From Bacteroidaceae bacterium (lineage in GTDB: Bacteria; Bacteroidota; Bacteroidia; Bacteroidales; Bacteroidaceae): a stretch of 64,000 bases of DNA. Where the stretch lies: the NCBI GenBank assembly GCA_017619585.1, contig JAFZSA010000005.1, forward strand, positions 14,581 to 78,580. Reading direction: 5' to 3'. The notes below the pieces were generated by a model, which was not told the origin of the DNA, ran no database searches, and worked only from the letters and a program-made list of their open reading frames with translations. The position numbers and the translations under genes are program-made. Positions 36,698 to 44,831 of the stretch are shown piece after piece (position 1 is the stretch's first letter; every line of letters begins with the position of its first letter).

Positions 36698-36985
36698 ATG
36701 GAGACAATACAGGAAGAAAGAAGACGTTTGCGTTTGGAAGAAGCTGAGCTGAAATGTCAGATTTTAAGAATCAAGCTCAGACGACAAGAGCTCAAAAAAA
36801 CAGAAAAGAAAAAGAAAATGAAAGAAAGCACCCCTGCACCCCATAAAGAAAGAAAGGAAATAAGAAAAGAGAACGAAAAAGAGAACGATTTTATTAAACA
36901 CACCCCATCAAAGATAGGTCTTGAAGAAAAACAAAATATTGACTGTAAAAATGTATTTGAAATTCCCTCTCTTGATGAGGCTTAA
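36698..36985 (+). CDS. Hypothetical charged coiled-coil protein (95 aa)
   Basis: Start METIQEERRRLRLEEAELKC, then a Lys/Glu-rich helix (KKTEKKKKMKES), a Pro-containing linker with KERKEIRKENEKEND, and an end at FEIPSLDEA. The layout resembles the charged linker and FxPPTLxEV motif in replication/phage-type proteins of Prevotella, so it may be the remnant of a larger gene that now stops at that motif. No promoter of consensus type is seen. Coding status is uncertain. Confidence 0.4.
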   Translation: METIQEERRRLRLEEAELKCQILRIKLRRQELKKTEKKKKMKESTPAPHKERKEIRKENEKENDFIKHTPSKIGLEEKQNIDCKNVFEIPSLDEA

Positions 36986-37029
36986 TCTTTGCCGAGGTGC
37001 CTTATTTATGCTGTTTTGAAAAAGAGAAA

Positions 37030-37076
37030 GGCCGTTTCTCTGATAGTAACATGCCGTTTCTCTATCAGAAAAAGGC
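37030..37076. repeat. Interspersed repeat with GCCGTTTCTC units (copy 2)
   Basis: This is the second copy of the 24-nt word seen at 8917-8940, here at 37040-37063. It sits inside an imperfect hairpin (GGCC...CTGATAG at 37030-37046 with CTATCAG...GGCC at 37062-37076). It lies 26 nt beyond the GH10 stop and could terminate that transcript. Confidence 0.6.
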
Positions 37077-37101
37077 CGTATCGCAGGGCATGCTGATTCG
37101 T

Positions 37102-38175
37102 TCAAAAATCCCTAATCACGTAGTACGCCTTCTTGGGCTTGTAATCCTTGTCGAAGGGTAGGGGGTAGTTGCTGGCTCCCAACCACGAGTCGCGGTCACT
37201 CAAGTTCCAGAAGGTTACGCAGTCCACCTTGTCAGCATGCTGGCGCATAACTTTAAAGACGGCATCGTATTTGGCTTCCTGCATCTTCTTTAGCTCGTCT
37301 GTTATGGTAGCATCCTCATTGCGGCTAAACTCCAGCTGACCGCCCATCTCCCTGTTGACGCGGATGTCCAACTCCGTCATGTGTATGTGGTTCACTACAT
37401 GAGCGTAACGGCTGACGGCAGCCTCTATCTCCTCCGTAGAAGGACCGTGAATGTTATAATGCCCCTGCATGCCAATGCCGTCTATAGGTACACCGGCTGC
37501 CTTCATGCCCTCAACCATCTTGCAGATGCGATCGCACTTGGTAGGGTCGCACTCGTTGTAGTCGTTATAGAAGAGCAGGGCGTTGGGGTCGGCTTCGCGT
37601 GCATATTGGAAGGCCTTTCGTATGAACTCGTCATTGCCGCAGATCTTGTAGAAAGTGCTCTCGCGCAGCGGCTGGTCCTGTACGTTGGGGTTGCGGGGAC
37701 CGTCCTTGATAGCCTCGTTGAAGACGTCCCAGCAATAGACCACATCTTTGTAGCGATTCACTACGGTATGTATGTGGTTGCGCATGCGCTCAAAAAGAAC
37801 TTCCTTGCTGACCAGATTGTGTTGCTCGTCGTAGAACATCCAATCGCACATCTGATTGTGCCACATCAGGGCGTGCCCACGCAGCTTGATACCGTTTTGG
37901 CGACAGAAATCGGCTATGCGGTCGGCTCTCTCCCACGTCCACACGCCATCTTTGGGATGAACCGAGATGGGCTTCATGTCGTTCTCAGCTGTCATACTGC
38001 TGAACTCCCTTTTGACTATGCTGCTTTGTTCGGGATTCGAGATGTTGCGCTGGTTTACGGCAACGCCTATCAGGAAATAGTCCTTATAGGCCTCTTTCAG
38101 GCTCTTACCCTCCTGGGCCATAGAGCTGGTGAAAACAGAAAAGGCACAAAGTGCTGATATTAGAATTTTGTTCAT
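37102..38175 (-). CDS. Endo-1,4-beta-xylanase, GH10
   Basis: The protein has 357 residues from MNKILISALCAFSVFTSSMAQ (signal peptide). The GH10 barrel has the acid/base Glu in CWDVFNEAIKDG, the nucleophile Glu in HMTELDIRV, and the HALMWHNQ, FYNDYNE and GIGMQGHYN subsite motifs. It cleaves internal xylan linkages outside the cytoplasm. I reject the upstream in-frame ATG at 38214 because it precedes the signal peptide by an unrelated stretch. No promoter of consensus type lies in the repeat-filled gap after greA, so it may be read through from greA. No SusC/SusD pair is nearby. Confidence 0.95.
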   Translation of the reverse strand: MNKILISALCAFSVFTSSMAQEGKSLKEAYKDYFLIGVAVNQRNISNPEQSSIVKREFSSMTAENDMKPISVHPKDGVWTWERADRIADFCRQNGIKLRGHALMWHNQMCDWMFYDEQHNLVSKEVLFERMRNHIHTVVNRYKDVVYCWDVFNEAIKDGPRNPNVQDQPLRESTFYKICGNDEFIRKAFQYAREADPNALLFYNDYNECDPTKCDRICKMVEGMKAAGVPIDGIGMQGHYNIHGPSTEEIEAAVSRYAHVVNHIHMTELDIRVNREMGGQLEFSRNEDATITDELKKMQEAKYDAVFKVMRQHADKVDCVTFWNLSDRDSWLGASNYPLPFDKDYKPKKAYYVIRDF

Positions 38176-38191
38176 TATATTAGGGGTTAGT

Positions 38192-38350
38192 AGCCCCACC
38201 CCGTCCCTCCCCAAAGGAGAGGGAGAATTGGTTAGGGGTTAAGGGGTTAGCGTTTTTTGAATTTTGGAGATTGAATTTTGGAGATTGAATTTTGAATCTT
38301 TGAATTTTGAATATAATCTCCTCCCCTTTTGGGGGAGGCTGGGAGGAGGC
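38192..38350. repeat. Repeat-filled gap between greA and the GH10 gene
   Basis: Four repeat tracts follow one another. A C-rich palindromic element (38192-38226, CCTCCCCAAAGGAGAGGGAG) comes first. A GGTTAGG/GGTTAAG 7-nt array follows (38230-38252), then a 14-nt array GAATTTTGGAGATT (38257-38312). A second C-rich element, CTCCTCCCCTTTTGGGGGAG with tail GCTGGGAGGAGGC (38317-38350), touches the greA stop. The gap has almost no unique DNA. Confidence 0.75.
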
Positions 38351-38352
38351 TT

Positions 38353-38817
38353 TTATATTGTTATACTCTCTATTCTTAGTTTGATAGTGCCTACGGGAAC
38401 CTTTACCTCAACGATGTCACCTACCTGTTTCTTCAGCAGGGCTTGGGCTATGGGTGATTTGATGGAGATTTTACCCTCGGGCAAGTTAGCCTCGTGTGGA
38501 CTGACAATAGTATATGTCATCTTGGTGTTATTGCCCAGATTGGTCAGCTCAACCTTGCTGAGCAGACCTACACCATCACCACCGAGCCTGGATTTATCTA
38601 TGACACGGGCAAACTCCAGCACACGCTGCTTAAAGCGTATACGACTGAGCAGCCGTCCTTGTTCGCGCTTGGCGGCATGATACTCAAAGTTCTCGCTGAG
38701 GTCGCCTTTGTCTCTGGCCTCTGCAATAGCCTCTTTTACCTTTGGTAGTTCTACGCGCTCCAGTTGGCGCAATTCCTCTACGAGCTTGTCGTAGCCTTCT
38801 TGTGACATATATTCCAT
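38353..38817 (-). CDS. greA: Transcription elongation factor GreA
   Basis: The protein has 154 residues from MEYMSQEGYDKLVEELRQLE. The coiled-coil finger has the acidic tip ARDKGDLSENFEYHAAKREQ. The C-terminal FKBP-like domain ends in SPHEANLPEGKISIKSPIAQALLKKQVGDIVEVKVP. It reactivates backtracked RNA polymerase by stimulating transcript cleavage. The open frame extends to 38961, but the consensus promoter at 38823-38853 lies inside that extension, so the start must be 38817 (or the ATG at 38808). Confidence 0.96.
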   Translation of the reverse strand: MEYMSQEGYDKLVEELRQLERVELPKVKEAIAEARDKGDLSENFEYHAAKREQGRLLSRIRFKQRVLEFARVIDKSRLGGDGVGLLSKVELTNLGNNTKMTYTIVSPHEANLPEGKISIKSPIAQALLKKQVGDIVEVKVPVGTIKLRIESITI

Positions 38818-38822
38818 GGGGT

Positions 38823-38853
38823 CAAAGGTACGACTATTTTCCGTAGAGGCAAA
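38823..38853 (-). promoter_or_regulatory. greA promoter, almost touching the start codon
   Basis: TTTG (38853-38850), 19 nt, TACCTTTG (38830-38823) on the minus strand is a perfect consensus. Only five bases separate the -7 box from the ATG at 38817. A transcript starting at the usual distance would therefore be leaderless or nearly so. Confidence 0.75.
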
Positions 38854-38858
38854 GGAAA

Positions 38859-38894
38859 TGTCATTTTTTGTCATTAGGGGAGTGACATTTTGTC
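38859..38894. promoter_or_regulatory. TGTCA/TGACA repeats upstream of groES (putative heat-shock control site)
   Basis: TGTCATTTTTTGTCA (38859-38873) and TGACATTTTGTC (38883-38894) lie between the greA promoter and groES. No CIRCE element (TTAGCACTC...GAGTGCTAA) and no TAnnTTTG box is visible in front of groES. These repeats are therefore the best candidate for stress control of the chaperonin operon. Confidence 0.45.
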
Positions 38895-38969
38895 GTATTG
38901 CATTTTTTTGGCACAGCTTTCGTTGTATTGATAGCAGAGAATGATAAACGTAAAAAAACAATAAAGATT

Positions 38970-39242
38970 ATGAACGTAAAACCATTAGCAGACCGCGTGC
39001 TCATTGAGCCCGCACCCGCAGAGACAAAGACAGTAGGTGGTATCATCATCCCTGATACTGCAAAGGAGAAACCATTGAAGGGTACCATTGTTGCCGTTGG
39101 TAACGGAACAAAAGACGAAGAGATGGTACTGAAGGTAGGCGACCAGGTTCTTTATGGTAAGTATGCCGGCACAGAACTGGAGCTGGACGGTACCAAGTAT
39201 CTGATTATGCGTCAGTCTGACGTTGTGGCAATCCTAGGATAA
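38970..39242 (+). CDS. groES: Co-chaperonin GroES (Cpn10)
   Basis: This 90-residue lid protein runs from [20 protein letters not shown]. The mobile loop [15 protein letters not shown] and the GTIVAVGNG and [15 protein letters not shown] strands are typical. The frame opens 24 codons earlier, but that part is not conserved, so the start is 38970. It is followed by groEL after a 145-nt repeat-rich gap. Confidence 0.98.
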   Translation: MNVKPLADRVLIEPAPAETKTVGGIIIPDTAKEKPLKGTIVAVGNGTKDEEMVLKVGDQVLYGKYAGTELELDGTKYLIMRQSDVVAILG

Positions 39243-41028
<1,786 letters not shown>

Positions 41029-41053
41029 TTCCCTTTTAACATAACAATTATAT

Positions 41054-41095
41054 CGGCCCTCGGCAATCGAAAAGAGATTGCTGAGGGCTTTTTTT
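41054..41095 (+). terminator. groEL terminator
   Basis: A 13-bp stem with one G-T pair (41056-41068 with 41076-41088, GCCCTCGGCAATC/GATTGCTGAGGGC) is followed by eight T's. Confidence 0.9.
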
Positions 41096-41190
41096 ATAAT
41101 ATAATGTGGATTTTTGGAAATTTTTGTCTATCTTTGCTCCCACTTTGGACCAAATATTAATAACTTTAATTGATAAAACTACCAATTTCA

Positions 41191-43350
41191 ATGAAAATTA
41201 AATTCCTTTTTGTCGGCTTGCTGGTAAGCATGACAGCTATGGCTGACAATCTTGCAAAGTACGTAGATCCCCGTATCGGAACAGGTGATCACGGTCATGT
41301 ATTCGTTGGTGCAAATGTTCCCTTCGGTATGGTTAATGCCGGTCCTACTCAGATTGAGCAGGGATGGGACTGGTGCTCTGGTTATCACGAGAGTGGTACA
41401 AAGATTATAGGCTTTGCCCAGATGCATCTTAGCGGTACCGGTTGCGGTGACTTGGGTGACTTGGGTCTGATGCCCGCTTATGGCGACGTAGAGCTCAGCC
41501 GTGAGGGTCTGGCCAGCGAGTACCGTCACGAGACTGAGGTGATGGTTCCCGGTTACTACCGTGTAATCTTGGACCGCTTTGCCATTCAGGCCGAGGTGAC
41601 GGCAACAGAGCGTGTAGCCCTCTACCGATTCACCTACCCAAAGGGCAGCAACAATGCACGTGTCATCATTGACTTGGAGAACACCGTTGGTGACGATACA
41701 CGTGAGGCAAGAGCTATTCAGATAGACGATTACACCGTAATGGGCTATCGCCGTAGTGCAGGATGGGCTTCAGACCAGAAGCTTTTCTTCTGCATCCGCT
41801 TTAGCCATCCTATCCATAACTGGATATCAGAGGGCGTGAATGCCAACTATGCTCAGGCTACCTTCGAAGTAGGTCCTGGCGATCAGATTTTGGCCAAGGT
41901 GGCTCTCTCTCCCACCAGCGAGGCAAACGCTCTCATCAATATGAACGCCGAGATGCCCGGCTTTAACTTCAATGAGATTGCCGATGCAGCCTGCCAGGCA
42001 TGGGACAAACAGTTGAGTCGTATCAAGGCTACTTTCCGTACAGAGCGTGAGCGTAAGATTTTCTACACCGCTATGTATCACTACATGGTTGCTCCCCAAA
42101 TCTGGAATGATGTAACAGGTGACTATATGGGTTGCGACGGTAAGGTTCACCGTGGTGCCGACTTCACCAACCTGACTACCTGGAGCCTTTGGGATACCTA
42201 TCGTGCCGCTCATCCCTTAGCAACATTGATTATGCCTGACCGTATGCGCGACTATGCTCATACTATGATGAATATGTACTATGAGTGGGGTGAACTGCCT
42301 GTATGGCATTTGGTAAGTTGTGATACCTATTGCATGGTTGGCGAGCCTGCCGTTCCCGTTCTGGCTGATATCATCCTGAAGGGTGAGTGCACAGATATCG
42401 ATGCTGAGAAGATGTACGAGGCTATCAAGGCCAGCATGCTGCCCACAGAGTTCGCTAAGAACCGCCGTGTGCCCCTGCGTGGTAAGGACTATCTGGCTGA
42501 GTTGGGTTACCTGCCCTATGACGGTCGCGAGAGTGAGACTGTTGCCAAGAGCATGGAGTACTACATTGCTGCATGGGCTGCTGCTCAGGTTGCCGGCAAA
42601 CTGGGTCACAAGGAAGACAGCGTCCGTTTCTATAACCTGAGTCAGGGTTACAAGATTTTGTGGGATGCACGTGTTAAGTGTATGCGTGCCAAGGATATGA
42701 AGGGCGAGTTCCGTCCTCTGCCTGCCGACTTCAACCCCAACCGTCAGACTCGTGACTATACCGAGGGTAATCCCTGGCAGTACACCTTCCTGGTACCCCA
42801 CGATGTAAAGGGCCTGGCTGGTCTGCTGGGTGGCGACAAGGCTCTGGGCAACCACCTGGATGCTCTCTTGGCTGCCGATAGCGACCTGGGCGACGATGCC
42901 GCTCCCGATATCTCTGGTCTGATTGGCCAGTATGCTCATGGTAACGAGCCCAGCCACCACGTACTCTATATGTACAACTATGTAGGTCAGCCCCGCAAGA
43001 CTCAGAAGTGGGTTCGCTACGTAATGGACGAGCTGTACACAGATCAGCCTGCCGGCCTCTGTGGTAACGAGGACGTAGGTCAGATGTCTGCATGGTACAT
43101 CCTTTCTGCTTTGGGTCTGTATCAGGTTGAGCCCTGCGGTGGTGTTTACCAGCTGGGTTCTCCTATCGTAGAGGAGGCTGTTATCCCCGTAGGCGAGAAT
43201 AAGACCTTCACCATCCGTACACACGGCGGTAGCGACAAGGCTATCTACGTTAAGAAGTACGTATTGAACGGCAAGCAGTTGAAGGGTACCACCATCACTC
43301 ATGACCAGATTATGGCTGGTGGAACTTTGGACGTATATATGTCGAAATAA
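41191..43350 (+). CDS. Alpha-1,2-mannosidase, GH92
   Basis: The protein has 719 residues with a signal peptide (MKIKFLFVGLLVSMTAMA). GH92 hallmarks follow: YVDPRIGTGDHGHVFVGANVPFGMVNAGP at the mature N-terminus, WDWCSGYHES, the TWSLWDTYRAAHPL segment, and GNEDVGQMSAWYILSALGLYQVEPCG near the end with the catalytic/Ca-binding acids. It trims alpha-mannose from host or yeast N-glycans and mannan in the periplasm or at the surface. An in-frame ATG seven codons earlier (41170) is less likely as it precedes the signal peptide. A TATCTTTG box lies at 41129-41136. It is followed by GH125 with matching substrate. Confidence 0.95.
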   Translation: MKIKFLFVGLLVSMTAMADNLAKYVDPRIGTGDHGHVFVGANVPFGMVNAGPTQIEQGWDWCSGYHESGTKIIGFAQMHLSGTGCGDLGDLGLMPAYGDVELSREGLASEYRHETEVMVPGYYRVILDRFAIQAEVTATERVALYRFTYPKGSNNARVIIDLENTVGDDTREARAIQIDDYTVMGYRRSAGWASDQKLFFCIRFSHPIHNWISEGVNANYAQATFEVGPGDQILAKVALSPTSEANALINMNAEMPGFNFNEIADAACQAWDKQLSRIKATFRTERERKIFYTAMYHYMVAPQIWNDVTGDYMGCDGKVHRGADFTNLTTWSLWDTYRAAHPLATLIMPDRMRDYAHTMMNMYYEWGELPVWHLVSCDTYCMVGEPAVPVLADIILKGECTDIDAEKMYEAIKASMLPTEFAKNRRVPLRGKDYLAELGYLPYDGRESETVAKSMEYYIAAWAAAQVAGKLGHKEDSVRFYNLSQGYKILWDARVKCMRAKDMKGEFRPLPADFNPNRQTRDYTEGNPWQYTFLVPHDVKGLAGLLGGDKALGNHLDALLAADSDLGDDAAPDISGLIGQYAHGNEPSHHVLYMYNYVGQPRKTQKWVRYVMDELYTDQPAGLCGNEDVGQMSAWYILSALGLYQVEPCGGVYQLGSPIVEEAVIPVGENKTFTIRTHGGSDKAIYVKKYVLNGKQLKGTTITHDQIMAGGTLDVYMSK

Positions 43351-43394
43351 CGTCATAACGGTATAACGTCATAACGACACAACGAAATAACGAT
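43347..43394. repeat. Six 8-nt ATAACGNN units from GH92 stop to GH125 start
   Basis: The whole junction is six exact 8-nt units: ATAACGTC, ATAACGGT, ATAACGTC, ATAACGAC, ACAACGAA, ATAACGAT. The first unit contains the GH92 stop codon (43348-43350), and the last abuts the GH125 ATG at 43395. Confidence 0.85.
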
Positions 43395-44828
43395 ATGAAG
43401 AAAATTATGTTAGCCCTGCTGATGAGCGCACCAATGTCCGCTTTCAGCGCCACTAATTACGCAATGCCGGAGCCTGCCAAGAAGCAGGATGTGGCAGCGC
43501 AGTCAACCATCAAGGACCTGCGTCCTGCGCCTGAGAAGCGTCTCTTCCGTAGCGAGGCTGTCGAGAAGCAGATTCTCGACCTCAAGTCTAAGCTGACGGC
43601 TATCAATCCTAAGTTGTACTGGATGTTCGTGAACTGTTTCCCTAATACTTTGGATACAACTGTCTGGTACAGCAACGAGAGCGGTGACGATGATACTTTC
43701 GTTATCACTGGCGACATCGAGGCTATGTGGCTGCGTGACAGCGCTGCCCAGGTGTGGCCCTATCTGCGTTATGTGAATAAGGATGAACCTCTGCGTCACC
43801 TTATCCGTGGCGTCATCCGTCGTCAGCTTGCTTGCATCCTCATCGACCCCTATGCCAATGCTTTCAATATCAAGGCTATCGAGAACGGTCATTGGATGTC
43901 AGACAATACCAAGATGAAGAAGGAGTTGCACGAGCGTAAGTACGAGATTGACTCACTCTGCTATCCCTTGCGTCTTGCCTATGCCTACTGGCAGCAGACA
44001 GGTGATACAAGCATCTTCGACGAGAAGTGGATCAAGGCTATCCGCGAGATTCTGCATGTCTTCCAGGATCAGCAGAACTGGAACGGTCCCATCACCAACT
44101 ACCGCTTCACCCGTAAGACAGAGGCTCTGCACGATACACGTTCCAACAAGGGTTATGGTCATCCGGGCAAGCCTTGCGGTCTGATTGCCAGCGCCTTCCG
44201 TCCCTCTGACGATAGTACTATCTTTCCTTACTTGGTTCCCAGTAACTTCTTTGCTGTTAGTGTTCTGCGTAAGGCTGCCATCATTCTGAATGATGTAAAC
44301 AAGGAGTACGGACTGGCCAGCGACTGTCGTCGTATGGCATCTCAGGTAGAAGAGGCTTTGCAGAAATATGCTGTTGTTGAGCATCCCAAGTATGGCAAGA
44401 TCTATGCCTTCGAGGTAGATGGCTATGGTTCTTTCCTCACGATGGACGACTCTAATGCACCCTCTCTGCTCTGTCTGCCTTATCTGACTGATGTGTCAAT
44501 TGACGATCCTATCTATCAGAATACCCGTAAGTTTGTATGGAGCGAGGATAATCCTTACTTCTTCAAGGGTAAGGCCGGCGAAGGTATCGGTGGTCCTCAC
44601 TGTGGTCTGAACAAGCCTTGGCCTATGAGTCTGGTCATGAAGGCCTTCACTACCAACGACCGTGCTGAGAAGGAGTGGTGTGTTGAGCAGATTCTGAAGA
44701 CCGATGGCGATACAGGCTTCATGCACGAGTCCTTCAACAAGGACGATGCCAAGGACTTCACCCGTTCTTGGTTTGCCTGGGCCAACACACTTTTTGGTGA
44801 GCTTATCGTTGATATGTACGCTCAGTAA
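43395..44828 (+). CDS. Exo-alpha-1,6-mannosidase, GH125
   Basis: This 477-residue exported protein has a signal peptide (MKKIMLALLMSAPMSAFSA). GH125 (formerly DUF1237) motifs include VNCFPNTLDTTVW, FVITGDIEAMWLRDSAAQVWPYLRY, NTKMKKELHERKYEIDSLCYPLRLAY, PSNFFAVSVL, and the C-terminal FMHESFNKDDAKDFTRSWFAWAN. It removes alpha-1,6-mannose left after GH92 action. It is co-oriented with GH92 and the next gene, with a 3-nt gap to the latter. Confidence 0.95.
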   Translation: MKKIMLALLMSAPMSAFSATNYAMPEPAKKQDVAAQSTIKDLRPAPEKRLFRSEAVEKQILDLKSKLTAINPKLYWMFVNCFPNTLDTTVWYSNESGDDDTFVITGDIEAMWLRDSAAQVWPYLRYVNKDEPLRHLIRGVIRRQLACILIDPYANAFNIKAIENGHWMSDNTKMKKELHERKYEIDSLCYPLRLAYAYWQQTGDTSIFDEKWIKAIREILHVFQDQQNWNGPITNYRFTRKTEALHDTRSNKGYGHPGKPCGLIASAFRPSDDSTIFPYLVPSNFFAVSVLRKAAIILNDVNKEYGLASDCRRMASQVEEALQKYAVVEHPKYGKIYAFEVDGYGSFLTMDDSNAPSLLCLPYLTDVSIDDPIYQNTRKFVWSEDNPYFFKGKAGEGIGGPHCGLNKPWPMSLVMKAFTTNDRAEKEWCVEQILKTDGDTGFMHESFNKDDAKDFTRSWFAWANTLFGELIVDMYAQ

Positions 44829-44831
44829 GTA

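Noticed and set aside
36908..37105. 65-residue minus-strand ORF
   Set aside because: It is a translation of the interspersed GCCGTTTCTC repeat and overlaps the charged small gene.
38898..38969. Sigma-54-like TGGCAC word upstream of groES (38909-38914)
   Set aside because: The -12 part (TTGC) is not matched at the right spacing (TCGT found), so the evidence is too thin.
42217..43356. 379-residue ORF antisense to GH92
   Set aside because: Shadow frame; GH92 motifs on the plus strand are complete.
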